Source of the DNA: a virus
Direction: 5' to 3' (one strand)
DNA: 64,000 bases
IMG/VR virus record: IMGVR_UViG_3300027985_000872
Location: 1 to 64,000 of that record
The translations under genes were made by a program, and so were the position numbers. Within the stretch, counting starts at the first letter, position 1; the number at the start of each line of letters is the position of its first letter. Shown here piece after piece: positions 6,808-13,971 of this stretch. The notes beneath the pieces are model-generated. The model was not told where the DNA came from and ran no database searches. It saw only the letters and a list, made by a program, of their open reading frames with translations.

Positions 6808-7471
6808 TCCATGTTACACAGATGGCGGCAAGAAAGATATCGACGATCATGGTGATTGGTGCAAGGTAACACTAGAAGTAACAGATGAGTTCTTCGAAGT
6901 TCTAAAACAAAAACCGATAGTAGAGTTCAATCCTGAGGATAACTGGGACGGAGGCACGTACTTCTTCGGTGGTAAATACCCGATCGAATCGTACAAACAA
7001 GTTGGTAATCACTGCAACGATGCTGGCATGACATGCATCGCCGACTATGAGAACATCAAGGGGTTCGATTGGCATGAGTTATGCGATGTCTGGTTTAAAG
7101 CCAGTGCTACTGACGTGACATGTCCTATATGTAATGGAACTGGTAAAAAAGATAAAGTAGAGGAATTCAAAGAGAAATATAGGAAAATCTGTAGTGGCGA
7201 TGAAGAGTTCATGGAGTTATTTGGTAACTGTGATTGTTGTTATGGAAAAGGTGTAACCGAAGGTCGTGATCATAGTGCTACGCTGAACGATTACGGACAT
7301 TTCTTAATGCTTGGAGATACCTTCCTAGGCGACGTTGGAGCAACTGTCTACGCTCACTATAATGATAAGAATGAGATAGACGCTCTTGCATTGGACGTAG
7401 TCGGATATACTTTCAGTTGTGAAGATGAAGAGGAGTACGACGAAGAGTTCGAAGAAGAATGCGAGGAGTAA
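6785..7471 (+). CDS. Hypothetical protein with DnaJ-type CxxCxGxG zinc motifs
   Basis: 228 residues. Residues about 1-110 are an unrecognised alpha/beta domain (starts MKTIVITDPCYTDG). At about 116-160 there are two CPICNGTG and CDCCYGKG repeats, the signature of DnaJ-like zinc modules, implying one zinc site. The C-terminus is strongly acidic. SD TAGGAGAAAAC. The zinc module probably binds a protein partner; activity unknown. Confidence 0.7.
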   Translation: MKTIVITDPCYTDGGKKDIDDHGDWCKVTLEVTDEFFEVLKQKPIVEFNPEDNWDGGTYFFGGKYPIESYKQVGNHCNDAGMTCIADYENIKGFDWHELCDVWFKASATDVTCPICNGTGKKDKVEEFKEKYRKICSGDEEFMELFGNCDCCYGKGVTEGRDHSATLNDYGHFLMLGDTFLGDVGATVYAHYNDKNEIDALALDVVGYTFSCEDEEEYDEEFEEECEE

Positions 7472-7472
7472 C

Positions 7473-7568
7473 ATGCGAAGACGAAATATGTCTAGAAAAA
7501 AGAAGAAGACTAAGAATGATCTGATGAACCACGCAAGAAGAAGATTCGAGGAGAGATATGGAGAATAA
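7473..7568 (+). CDS. Arg/Lys-rich 31-residue peptide
   Basis: ATG at 7473 with SD GCGAGGAGTAAC. Begins MRRRNMSRKKKKTKN; ends at TAA immediately before the TTG start of the next gene. Likely a nucleic-acid-binding microprotein by charge; otherwise unknown. Confidence 0.5.
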   Translation: MRRRNMSRKKKKTKNDLMNHARRRFEERYGE

Positions 7569-7811
7569 TTGACAGAAGAAGAACTCCATGTCTACAATAA
7601 GCTCATAAGAGAGCGCAATGATAGAGTTGCTCTAGTGGAGAAACAGACCAACACGAGGAGTATCTATCTGATAGACGACAAGATATATGCCGTCTACAAT
7701 AATCAGTTGAAGAGTATCTGTACATTCTTGGTCAAGTATATGGTAGACAAGAATCACTGGAAAACTTTAAACGAAGATACAAATAAGGTGAATAATGGGA
7801 GTGATACATAA
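7569..7811 (+). CDS. Hypothetical protein, TTG start
   Basis: 80 residues from TTG at 7569, with SD GGAGAATAA immediately upstream. The sequence begins MTEEELHVYNKLIRERNDRV; a Tyr-rich beta segment (SIYLIDDKIYAVYNN) follows. No family recognised. Confidence 0.6.
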   Translation: MTEEELHVYNKLIRERNDRVALVEKQTNTRSIYLIDDKIYAVYNNQLKSICTFLVKYMVDKNHWKTLNEDTNKVNNGSDT

Positions 7812-8148
7812 ATTCGTAGCCAGTAAGGGAGAGAAACCAATGTACAAAGCGTTCAATGCTATGGAGTTGACCGACGAAGATTTCAAGAAGATACTGACTT
7901 ATGATGATATTATCTGGGACGATCACAAACGTCTACTAAAGCATAGATGCTGCCCCTTATGGTTAGCAAAGAAGTTCGGTAAATCTGATAAGTTCTACGA
8001 GAGAATCGTGGCCTTCGTTGCGTATCCAAATAGAAAGCATATGATAAGCAAAGGTCTATCAGACTCTGATAATAGAGTAAAAAACTACGTTAGACGAGTC
8101 ATAATGAACGACTTTTTATACATAATCTCCAAGCTAGAGATCTATTAA
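7795..8148 (+). CDS. Hypothetical protein
   Basis: 117 residues, overlapping the previous gene by 17 bases; SD AAGGTGAATA. Basic and helical, with CCPLWLAKKFGKSDKFYERI followed by a second helical pair. It resembles no family I can name. Lies just upstream of rtcB with 11 bases between. Confidence 0.6.
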   Translation: MGVIHKFVASKGEKPMYKAFNAMELTDEDFKKILTYDDIIWDDHKRLLKHRCCPLWLAKKFGKSDKFYERIVAFVAYPNRKHMISKGLSDSDNRVKNYVRRVIMNDFLYIISKLEIY

Positions 8149-8159
8149 ACGAGGTAAAT

Positions 8160-9257
8160 ATGCAAGAATATAAAGGTCAGTACACAGACTGTAAGGTGTA
8201 TAGCGACTACGTCGAAGAAGAAGCTGTCAGACAGATATTCTCCTTCCTAAATTGTCCTGTGTTCGACGGTGAGACTATACGCGTGATGCCAGATGTACAT
8301 GCTGGATCAGGTGCTGTTATCGGCTTCACTTCTACTTTCACAGACAAGATAATACCTAATGTCATCGGCGTCGATATCGGCTGCGGTGTACTATCCTGTA
8401 ACTTCAAGACTGATGACCTAGACCTGCAGGCACTTGATAGGTTCATAAAGCAGAACATACCGAGCGGTTTCTCTATCAATAAAAAAGTAAGACCGGAGAT
8501 CAAGAAACCATTTCTAAAGTCGATACGTGACGTAGTTGCTGTGATCGGTGAGAAAGAGCCTGACAGAGATGCTAGGGCTATAGGTTCTCTCGGTGGTGGT
8601 AATCACTTCATAGAGATAGGTAGAGACGTTAATGATGAATCTTACTGGTTGACTATACACTCAGGCTCTAGAAACTTCGGACTACGTATCGCACAGCATC
8701 ACCAACGGATAGCAAAGAAACTTAATCCTTTCGGTGATCTTTCTTGGTTGGACGGTGATGAGGCTCAACTGTATATAGAGCATATGAAAGTGGCTCAGCA
8801 GTATGCCTCTCTAAATAGAGAACTTATGATGAAGAGTATAATCAAGCATCTCGGCGTGAAGGTAATCGACACGGTTGAGTCAGTGCATAACTACATCGAC
8901 TTCGACAACAACATAATCCGTAAAGGTGCTATATCTGCTCAAGAAGGAGAGAAGCTTATTATCCCATGGAACATGGAAGACGGACTTATAATCGGTGTTG
9001 GTAAGGGCAACACTGACTGGAACTGCTCTGCTCCTCATGGAGCTGGTCGTGTTCTGAGTCGTGGAAAAGCAAAGAGAACTCTATCCTTAGATGAGTTCAA
9101 AGAGCGTATGAAGGATGTATACTCATCTTGCGTTAGCGAGAATACACTCGATGAATCTCCTATGGCATATAAAAACTGCCAAGAGATCATCGAGTACATC
9201 GAACCAACGATTGAGATACTTCATACTATAAAACCGATCTATAACTTTAAGGCTTAA
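8160..9257 (+). CDS. rtcB: RNA-splicing ligase RtcB
   Basis: 365 residues, SD ACGAGGTAAAT. RtcB joins RNA 3'-phosphate or 2',3'-cyclic phosphate ends to 5'-OH ends using GTP and Mn(II). All expected residues are visible: Asp72 and Cys75 in VDIGCG, His149 in GGGNHF, His167 in HSGSRNFG, His243 in SVHNY, and the guanylate-accepting His293 in SAPHGAGR. PDVHAGSG, RKGA and DESPMAYK are also present. It is shorter than E. coli RtcB but close to the compact phage and RtcB2-like forms. With a phage-borne tRNA array nearby, repair of tRNAs cut by host anticodon nucleases is the likely job. Confidence 0.95.
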   Translation: MQEYKGQYTDCKVYSDYVEEEAVRQIFSFLNCPVFDGETIRVMPDVHAGSGAVIGFTSTFTDKIIPNVIGVDIGCGVLSCNFKTDDLDLQALDRFIKQNIPSGFSINKKVRPEIKKPFLKSIRDVVAVIGEKEPDRDARAIGSLGGGNHFIEIGRDVNDESYWLTIHSGSRNFGLRIAQHHQRIAKKLNPFGDLSWLDGDEAQLYIEHMKVAQQYASLNRELMMKSIIKHLGVKVIDTVESVHNYIDFDNNIIRKGAISAQEGEKLIIPWNMEDGLIIGVGKGNTDWNCSAPHGAGRVLSRGKAKRTLSLDEFKERMKDVYSSCVSENTLDESPMAYKNCQEIIEYIEPTIEILHTIKPIYNFKA

Positions 9258-9266
9258 CCGATTCGA
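9256..9266 (+). promoter_or_regulatory. AACCGATTCGA motif, copy 1
   Basis: Overlaps the rtcB stop codon and lies 47 bases before the ATG at 9314. One of five exact plus-strand copies in the window, each placed before a gene or tRNA. Probable promoter element or regulator site. Confidence 0.6.
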
Positions 9267-9313
9267 TTTATTATTGATGAATAGTAGTCTATTTTAAAAA
9301 AGAAGGAGTATCT

Positions 9314-9877
9314 ATGGATGATTATAAAGAAGTAGTGTTAAGCGGACAGGTCTTTAAAGTTAGATACAAGAAAGAGCAGGAACAATTAGAGGTTCATGAA
9401 GAGACCGACGATGAAAAAGCCGAGAAAGAACTTCTGGAAATCGATACTAAGAACAGGCATGTTCTCAACGATGTCATTAATGATATTCAAGACGATCTTA
9501 TCAGGGAGCTTAAGTACAACGCGAAATCTGCGCTATTAAGTGCTATCGGATTTAGTGACTCGTGGGGTAAATGGCAAGTAGATCATTGCAACGGACGTAT
9601 GGGTGAGATCGCAAAATATATCAAGCGTAATGTAGAAGATGTATTATCTGATCTATCAGTAACGGTTCCAACAATCACTCAAGAAGACGCAGATGAGCTT
9701 GGTAAGGCCATGAAGAAAGAATATATGATGCACTATAGTCGTCAATATAAAGACACTTTGGTAGCATTGGCAAAACAGCAAGCCAGTGAAGATACTCATG
9801 CATTGCTTAAAGAAGTTTTGGAACAAGAAAAAGAAGTTAGAGACGCAATCTTAAGTAAATTACTATGCGAAAAATAA
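9314..9877 (+). CDS. Hypothetical acidic helical protein
   Basis: 187 residues, SD AGAAGGAGTATCT. A beta hairpin at the N-terminus (VVLSGQVFKVRYKKEQEQLEV) is followed by helices; the middle has SDSWGKWQVDHCNGRMGEIA, which could be a small functional site. It is the first gene after the AACCGATTCGA motif, so probably leads an operon reaching at least to 12 kb. Function unknown. Confidence 0.65.
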   Translation: MDDYKEVVLSGQVFKVRYKKEQEQLEVHEETDDEKAEKELLEIDTKNRHVLNDVINDIQDDLIRELKYNAKSALLSAIGFSDSWGKWQVDHCNGRMGEIAKYIKRNVEDVLSDLSVTVPTITQEDADELGKAMKKEYMMHYSRQYKDTLVALAKQQASEDTHALLKEVLEQEKEVRDAILSKLLCEK

Positions 9878-10155
9878 GATATGTCTACATTGTAGATACA
9901 GAACATTTTGATGGACCTGTTCTGAATCACGTAGAGGGTTTTTACTCTACTAAAAAAGAAATGTGTGGGGTACTCAGGGCTGTGGGTTTCAAGTACAACA
10001 GTGAGACCGGTGATTGGTACACGGGTAAAAGTATATATTATGGAGACTCATACGCGTACGTGAAGAGAATAGAGAGCGGCGTCGATAACTGGAAACAAGA
10101 GATAGAAGCTGGTATAAAACTAGTTTTATTTAAGTTTAAACTGTACAAATACTAG
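9865..10155 (+). CDS. Hypothetical protein
   Basis: 96 residues, overlapping the previous gene by 13 bases. Aromatic and basic, with YVYIVDTEHFDGPVLNHVEG near the start. No known domain. Confidence 0.6.
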   Translation: MRKIRYVYIVDTEHFDGPVLNHVEGFYSTKKEMCGVLRAVGFKYNSETGDWYTGKSIYYGDSYAYVKRIESGVDNWKQEIEAGIKLVLFKFKLYKY

Positions 10156-10163
10156 GGAATAAA

Positions 10164-10583
10164 ATGAAGAGGGAAGACAAAGATATACTCGAGCGTAAAG
10201 AGAAACTCATGAACGAGGTTCTGGATAAGGTGGAGTCAGCTCTAAGAGAAAATCCAGAGAATCTAATATTTGCATTAGATAGTCGTCGTTCTCCGTATAT
10301 TCATTTTGGCGTTAAATTAGACAGCGGAGATAAGGCTTGTTTTTACGTAGATGACAATCATTTGTCGCTCACTATAGTTAATAACAATGTCGATCATACT
10401 TACAACATCATGTATTATTATAATACATGGATATCGTACCGTCATATTTTTAAACGTGCTACACGTGTCAAAGCGGCAGTGAAAAAATACAAAGACAACA
10501 AAGAGCAATACGATCTGCTCAACATGTTAGAAAGAAAAGTCGCAGACGTAGATAAAATATTACTCGGAGAGGAGGAAAAATGA
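10164..10583 (+). CDS. Hypothetical protein with C-terminal LLG motif
   Basis: 139 residues. Charged helical N-terminus, beta-rich centre, and C-terminal DVDKILLGEEEK, which fits the LLG ending shared by several small proteins here. ATGA overlap with the next gene shows translational coupling. Confidence 0.65.
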   Translation: MKREDKDILERKEKLMNEVLDKVESALRENPENLIFALDSRRSPYIHFGVKLDSGDKACFYVDDNHLSLTIVNNNVDHTYNIMYYYNTWISYRHIFKRATRVKAAVKKYKDNKEQYDLLNMLERKVADVDKILLGEEEK

Positions 10584-10876
10584 AGAATGCAGTTACATTA
10601 GAGTCTCTAAAAGCACAGGGATTCAAGGTTTTCTTAAAGCATACAAGGGAGGACAGTGGTCGTTACATTACTAGAGTCGCAGTGTATCATGAGGAAACCC
10701 ATCAGATCAGTCACGCAGCAGCCATCACACATCCAAATGATCAGTTCTCACGCAAGAAAGGCAGAACTATCGCTCTTGGTAGAGCGATGAACGAGAGAAC
10801 AAGAACACTAGTTGATACAGAGGGTTGGTCTCAAGAGAGATTAGACGAGTATATTAGGCAAGTAGTGTTCTCATAA
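10580..10876 (+). CDS. Hypothetical protein
   Basis: 98 residues, SD GGAGAGGAGGAAAA. Compact basic protein with TRVAVYHEETHQISHAAAIT and a GRTIALGRAMNERTR segment. No family recognised; it looks like a complete small folded domain. Confidence 0.65.
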   Translation: MKNAVTLESLKAQGFKVFLKHTREDSGRYITRVAVYHEETHQISHAAAITHPNDQFSRKKGRTIALGRAMNERTRTLVDTEGWSQERLDEYIRQVVFS

Positions 10877-10890
10877 GTAGAGATATAAAA

Positions 10891-11142
10891 ATGAGCGACA
10901 ATAGTGTTGATATTTTAGCTAGAATATTAGGTTTCTATTATTCACTATTAGAAATAGATGAACCAATAAATAGAGAAACTGTCGCTCATTTTTATAATGA
11001 GTATCATGAAAAACGATTATTATGTAAGTTAGGTATTCATAACGTGGTTAATATAACTATTAGAATATATCATAGCGATATACATTACAGAGTATGCAAA
11101 CACTGTGGTAAAAATCATCCAGTGTTGACTGGGGAGTGGTAG
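10891..11142 (+). CDS. Hypothetical protein with a C-terminal zinc knuckle
   Basis: 83 residues. The end carries YRVCKHCGKNHPVL, a Cys-x-x-Cys with nearby His that could bind zinc with Cys46 (RLLCKLGIH). It abuts the next ATG exactly. Function unknown. Confidence 0.6.
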   Translation: MSDNSVDILARILGFYYSLLEIDEPINRETVAHFYNEYHEKRLLCKLGIHNVVNITIRIYHSDIHYRVCKHCGKNHPVLTGEW

Positions 11143-11469
11143 ATGAGCAATCTAGCTTTACCAAAAGGTAAGAATGTAAAGAGACCCATTAGAGAACCAG
11201 ATCATTATTCTCATAGGGGTGTACCGTATTGGTGGGCTCCAGAGTGGGTTCGTGAGTCTAACGGTTCTATGGGAAGAATCAAAGCAGTAAAGAGCGGCAG
11301 CGATGTCGATCTATACATGTGTTCAAAATCCGGCAACCTAACCTATATTAGAGGAAGAATTCAGGAGGAGTTTCAACGTTGGCATCAGGACAATGAGATT
11401 GATTATATCCTGTTAGGTATCGACATCGATGAGGTTCTTCTATCTGACTGGGAGTACGACGATGAGTAA
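11143..11469 (+). CDS. Hypothetical protein
   Basis: 108 residues, start immediately after the previous stop. Contains YSHRGVPYWWAPEWVRESNG (Trp-rich) and near the end DYILLGIDIDEVLLSDW, again including the LLG signature. Function unknown. Confidence 0.6.
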   Translation: MSNLALPKGKNVKRPIREPDHYSHRGVPYWWAPEWVRESNGSMGRIKAVKSGSDVDLYMCSKSGNLTYIRGRIQEEFQRWHQDNEIDYILLGIDIDEVLLSDWEYDDE

Positions 11470-11721
11470 ATCAAAAGAAAAAATATCTATGAGATTAGCA
11501 GTTACTTTGGTTGGTGGGGAATGTATCAGACCGTTATCATCGAAGCATCATCATATAAAGAGGCAACAACTAATCTAAAAGATAAAGTAAAAGAAATATA
11601 TGAGGGACTAGGTAGAGGGCGTAATCAACAAGAGTTTTACTGTAAGGTTGTTGGTTACAGAGTTATAAAAGAAGTTAAACCTTTTATAGAGTTTAAGAAA
11701 CCTCAAGTTTTCAATGATTAG
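11462..11721 (+). pseudogene. Small phage protein gene with apparent one-base frameshift in an A run
   Basis: ATG at 11462 overlaps the previous stop and has SD TGGGAG. It reads MSKSKEK, then leaves the coding frame. Adding one A to the six-A run near 11477-11482 gives MSKSKEKNIYEISSYFGWWG and continues into a 66-residue frame (MYQTVIIEASSYKEATTNL) ending at 11721. That frame alone could start at ATG 11521, but the upstream part is equally protein-like. Product function unknown; full length would be about 86 residues. Confidence 0.6.
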
Positions 11722-12082
11722 TCAAAATACCATGAGATTGCAAGAACACAGTATTAATAAAGCATGCTCTATCTTAAATAAAGGGGGATTTGTCTGTACA
11801 ACATCTTATACACATGCTATATACTACAAAAGAATTGATGGAACCATATGGATGTATCATTTTAAGTACGGATATAGAAAGTACTTTAATTCTATAAAAG
11901 ACCTTAAGAGATCTAACAAGGATATGACTTTTTATAGGTTGAAACGACAATTTAATCCTTATTTTAGAACAAGGTTCTGTTTTTATGAGGAAGCTTTTGA
12001 TAATAGGACTGTTAGAGGATACTGGTCATATCCTCATTATGGCTCATCAATGCGAACAAAAGTCTTAAAATTACCAACATGA
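11714..12082 (+). CDS. Hypothetical basic protein
   Basis: 122 residues if ATG 11714 is used; ATG 11732 is an alternative and neither has a good SD. Tyr/Phe/Arg-rich (IYYKRIDGTIWMYHFKYGYR). No recognised domain. The stop overlaps an ATG (ATGA) that opens the tiny-paralog group. Confidence 0.55.
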   Translation: MISQNTMRLQEHSINKACSILNKGGFVCTTSYTHAIYYKRIDGTIWMYHFKYGYRKYFNSIKDLKRSNKDMTFYRLKRQFNPYFRTRFCFYEEAFDNRTVRGYWSYPHYGSSMRTKVLKLPT

Positions 12083-12234
12083 GTGCTGATACCCAGAAAA
12101 CATTAAACGATGATGTGTACAGATGTTGATATTTTTTCACCATGATGTTATATAGATTAGACGTAGCAGATATGCTCGTAACTGGACGACCAGTTGACAA
12201 CTTCATAAATAAATATTCTATGAAAGAGGATTAG
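12079..12234 (+). pseudogene. Tiny paralog 1 of 3, split by an in-frame TGA
   Basis: From ATG 12079 the frame reads 16 residues to TGA at 12127-12129, then continues without shift to TAG at 12232-12234. Read through, it is 51 residues, matching the lengths of the next two genes (49 and 48). The second half (MLYRLDVADMLVTGRPVDNFINKYS) aligns with them at the R-L/I-x-V-x-x-L and F/L-x-K-Y positions. ATG 12142 could also start a 30-residue product. Probably a nonsense-mutated copy. Confidence 0.5.
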
Positions 12235-12235
12235 T

Positions 12236-12385
12236 GTGAGACATGTACCTATTAAATGGACGCAGTATGAATCATGGTTTAATATACGAATCACAGTCCG
12301 TAAATTACTTAATATCAAATGGAAAGGCAGTCCTAATAAATTGATTACTTACTTTGAAAAATACAGGGCAGTGGGCGAAGATTAG
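12236..12385 (+). CDS. Tiny paralog 2 of 3
   Basis: 49 residues from GTG 12236, SD AAGAGGATTA. Core WFNIRITVRKLLNIKWKG followed by PNKLITYFEKY. It shares IRIT-V/F-R-K/R-LL and Y-F/L-x-KY with the next gene, and the arrangement of two short helices is HTH-like, though too short to call. Function unknown. Confidence 0.55.
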   Translation: MRHVPIKWTQYESWFNIRITVRKLLNIKWKGSPNKLITYFEKYRAVGED

Positions 12386-12402
12386 ACGTCTATAGGGGAT
12401 AA

Positions 12403-12549
12403 ATGTATTCAAAAGATGTATATAGTTTGATACAATTAAACTCGCTTATTAAAATACGAATTACGTTTCGCAGATTATTAGGTATTGATTGGCTTACTCT
12501 CCCAAGCGCAATAGAAGGTTATTTAAAAAAATATTCAATAAAAAAATAA
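12403..12549 (+). CDS. Tiny paralog 3 of 3
   Basis: 48 residues from ATG 12403, SD AGGGGATAA. Core LIKIRITFRRLLGIDWLTLP then IEGYLKKYS, aligning with the two genes before it. A T-rich stretch follows the stop. Function unknown. Confidence 0.55.
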   Translation: MYSKDVYSLIQLNSLIKIRITFRRLLGIDWLTLPSAIEGYLKKYSIKK

Positions 12550-12762
12550 TTTTTTCTGTGTTTAGCCTTTTGTATGGGTATAATCAAATCATGATGTTTT
12601 TAAATTCTATAAAACACATTCAAGAAACGATTATCGGCGGTTGGCAACCGGCGGCGGTCGGTCATGCAATCGGGATAGAGCCGAAAGGCCATCACGATAT
12701 CCAAGTGCAGCAGTAAGCACGGACAAAAAACACTGAAAAACTATTATTAAATTAAAATTAGA
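12550..12762 (+). other. Leader region of the tRNA cluster
   Basis: No solid gene. A TATAAT at 12579-12584 could be the -10 of a tRNA promoter, without a clear -35. An ORF of 41 codons (12591-12716) has no SD. Bases about 12635-12700 are unusually GC-rich for this genome, with a repeated GGCGG/CCGGCGGCGGTCGG run, which may be a structured leader RNA or foreign insert. Confidence 0.35.
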
Positions 12763-12841
12763 GGGCGATGGGACTGCAAGGGGTGGTCACCAGTTTTGCA
12801 ATCTGGAAATCAGCAGGGTTCGATTCCCTGATCGTCCACCA
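12763..12841 (+). tRNA. tRNA-Ala(TGC)
   Basis: Acceptor GGGCGAT/ATCGTCC contains G3-T70, the alanine identity pair. Anticodon loop TTTGCAA; stem CCAGT/TCTGG has a T31-T39 mismatch. T-arm CAGGG/CCCTG. Encoded CCA, discriminator A. Base 8 is G rather than the usual T. Confidence 0.88.
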
Positions 12842-12862
12842 AAAAGAGTAAGATATATGAAA

Positions 12863-12873
12863 AACCGATTCGA
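12863..12873 (+). promoter_or_regulatory. AACCGATTCGA motif, copy 2
   Basis: Lies between the Ala and Gln tRNAs, 40 bases before tRNA-Gln. It may restart transcription inside the tRNA array, or mark a former gene start. Confidence 0.5.
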
Positions 12874-12913
12874 AAAAAGGGAGAAGTTACAGCAACAGGT
12901 TAAATAATTTAAT

Positions 12914-12989
12914 TGGCCTGTCATCTAAACGGTTAAGATACTGGACTTTGACTCCAGCAATCAGGGTTCGATTCCCTGCGGGTCTGCCA
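12914..12989 (+). tRNA. tRNA-Gln(TTG)
   Basis: 76 nt. Anticodon arm CTGGA-CTTTGAC-TCCAG, T-arm CAGGG/CCCTG, discriminator G, encoded CCA. Acceptor TGGCCTG/CGGGTCT has T1-T72 unpaired; a weak first pair is typical of Gln tRNAs. Confidence 0.9.
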
Positions 12990-12999
12990 GATATAAAAT

Positions 13000-13076
13000 G
13001 GGGCTGAAGATGAAGTGGTGGAATCACCGGCCTGTCACGCCGGAGGAAGTGGGTTCGACTCCCATCGGTCTCGCCA
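13000..13076 (+). tRNA. tRNA-Asp(GTC)
   Basis: 77 nt. Acceptor GGGGCTG/CGGTCTC with several G-T pairs, anticodon arm CCGGC-CTGTCAC-GCCGG, discriminator G as expected for Asp, encoded CCA. Confidence 0.92.
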
Positions 13077-13122
13077 AGATAGTAGTTTTCTGAGGGTTCT
13101 ACTTATAAAAACTCTCTATTGT

Positions 13123-13199
13123 GTTGGCTGTAGTTTAGTTGGTTAAAACGCTAGGTTGTGACCCTGGCAACGCCGGTTCGAATCCGGTCGGCCACCCCA
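13123..13199 (+). tRNA. tRNA-His(GTG)
   Basis: 77 nt including the histidine-specific extra G(-1) opposite C73. Anticodon arm CTAGG-TTGTGAC-CCTGG. T1-C72 is unpaired next to the G(-1)-C73 pair. Encoded CCA. Confidence 0.9.
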
Positions 13200-13212
13200 A
13201 AAAGAAAGTAAT

Positions 13213-13286
13213 GCCGGTGTAAGCTAGTGGCAAACTGCCTGACTTCCAATCAGGACTCGAGAGTTCGATTCTCTCTACCGGCACCA
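13213..13286 (+). tRNA. tRNA-Gly(TCC)
   Basis: 74 nt. Acceptor GCCGGTG/TACCGGC, anticodon arm CCTGA-CTTCCAA-TCAGG, T-arm GAGAG/CTCTC, encoded CCA. Confidence 0.93.
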
Positions 13287-13450
13287 TAAATAAATAGGGA
13301 GGTTGAAGACCTGCTGAAAGACATTAAAGTAGTTTGATCGAGTAACAGACGCAAAGGCAATAAAAACCACAGAGCTGGAGGAAGGGTCCAGACAGGCTCT
13401 TTCAGATGAACAGATGGGTAATAAGCAGGGGATAAACCTTTCCAGCGTTA
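13287..13450 (+). other. Non-coding spacer in the tRNA cluster
   Basis: No credible gene on either strand. It can fold into small hairpins (AGGT-TGAAG-ACCT near 13303; CTGGA-GGAAGGG-TCCAG near 13375-13391 within an AGAGC/GCTCT outer arm). It may be the remains of an eroded tRNA or a stable processing spacer. Confidence 0.35.
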
Positions 13451-13535
13451 AAGACAGTAGCTCAGTCGGAAGAGTGCCGGCATTTGCATTTGCGTTTGGA
13501 GCCGGAGGTCGCGGGTTCGAGTCCCGCCTGTCATT
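13451..13535 (+). pseudogene. Degenerate tRNA-like element with a 19-nt anticodon loop
   Basis: D-stem GCTC/GAGT, anticodon stem CCGGC/GCCGG and T-arm GCGGG-TTCGAGT-CCCGC are intact, and GACAG/CTGTC forms the acceptor core. The anticodon loop (13482-13500) is 19 nt instead of 7, made of three related hexamers (TTTGCA, TTTGCG, TTTGGA). No CCA is encoded, unlike all the other tRNAs. Best read as a tRNA gene spoiled by hexamer expansion. Confidence 0.65.
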
Positions 13536-13550
13536 AAAGCTATATATTAT

Positions 13551-13628
13551 CCGGGTGTAGCGCAGTCTGGTTAGCGCACTTGTTTTGGGAACAAGGGGTC
13601 GAAGGTTCAAATCCTTCCATCCGGACCA
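13551..13628 (+). tRNA. tRNA-Pro(TGG)
   Basis: Acceptor CCGGGTG/CATCCGG, anticodon arm CTTGT-TTTGGGA-ACAAG, T-arm GAAGG/CCTTC, discriminator A, encoded CCA. Confidence 0.93.
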
Positions 13629-13638
13629 TAAATTTTGT

Positions 13639-13713
13639 GGAGCGTTCGTCTAGTGGTCTAGGATGCCAGACCTTCAATCTGGTCACACGGGTTCAAATCC
13701 GTACGCTCTCCCA
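13639..13713 (+). tRNA. tRNA-Glu(TTC), T-arm one base short
   Basis: Acceptor GGAGCGT/ACGCTCT, Glu-like D-arm (TTCGTCTAGTGG), anticodon arm CCAGA-CCTTCAA-TCTGG. The T-stem reads ACGGG before the loop but only CCGT after it; one more C would restore a perfect ACGGG/CCCGT stem. Encoded CCA. Confidence 0.8.
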
Positions 13714-13723
13714 ATATAATAGT

Positions 13724-13801
13724 GGTTGGGTAACATAGTCGGTTTAATGTACCGGACTTTTAATCCGGGTTACGTGGGTTCGAGTCCCACCCCATCCACC
13801 A
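13724..13801 (+). tRNA. tRNA-Lys(TTT)
   Basis: Anticodon arm CCGGA-CTTTTAA-TCCGG, T-arm GTGGG/CCCAC, encoded CCA, discriminator A. Acceptor GGTTGGG/CCCATCC has a T3-T70 mismatch. Confidence 0.88.
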
Positions 13802-13807
13802 CTTAAT

Positions 13808-13882
13808 GGTCGCGTAGTTCAACGGTAAGAACTCCAGTCTGATATACTGGCAACAAAGGTTCGACTCCTTTCGCGACTACCA
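13808..13882 (+). tRNA. tRNA-Ile(GAT)
   Basis: 75 nt. Acceptor GGTCGCG/CGCGACT, anticodon arm CCAGT-CTGATAT-ACTGG, T-arm AAAGG/CCTTT, encoded CCA. Confidence 0.92.
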
Positions 13883-13893
13883 TTTTTTACAAT

Positions 13894-13966
13894 ACCCGGT
13901 TAGCTGGGGGATTATCGCCGTCCTTACAAGTCGGAGACGTTGGTTCGATTCCAACACCGGGTACCA
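13894..13966 (+). tRNA. tRNA-Val(TAC)
   Basis: 73 nt. Perfect acceptor ACCCGGT/ACCGGGT, anticodon loop CTTACAA on stem CCGTC/GTCGG with one T-T mismatch, T-arm GTTGG/CCAAC, encoded CCA. Confidence 0.9.
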
Positions 13967-13971
13967 TATAT

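Noticed and set aside
12079-12234. UGA recoding (Trp or Sec) in tiny paralog 1
   Set aside because: TGA ends many genes here (for example 5709-5996, 17527-17808, 26639-27076), no selenocysteine hairpin or UGA-suppressor tRNA is seen; a nonsense mutation is simpler.
12489-12716. 75-codon ORF after the tiny paralogs
   Set aside because: It overlaps the third paralog in another frame, starts at TTG without SD, and its end lies in a GC-rich, structured stretch.
13275-13610. Minus-strand ORF of 111 codons in the tRNA cluster
   Set aside because: It is the classic artefact of reading tRNAs backwards (SNPRPPAPNANANAG); it covers three tRNA elements and has no SD.
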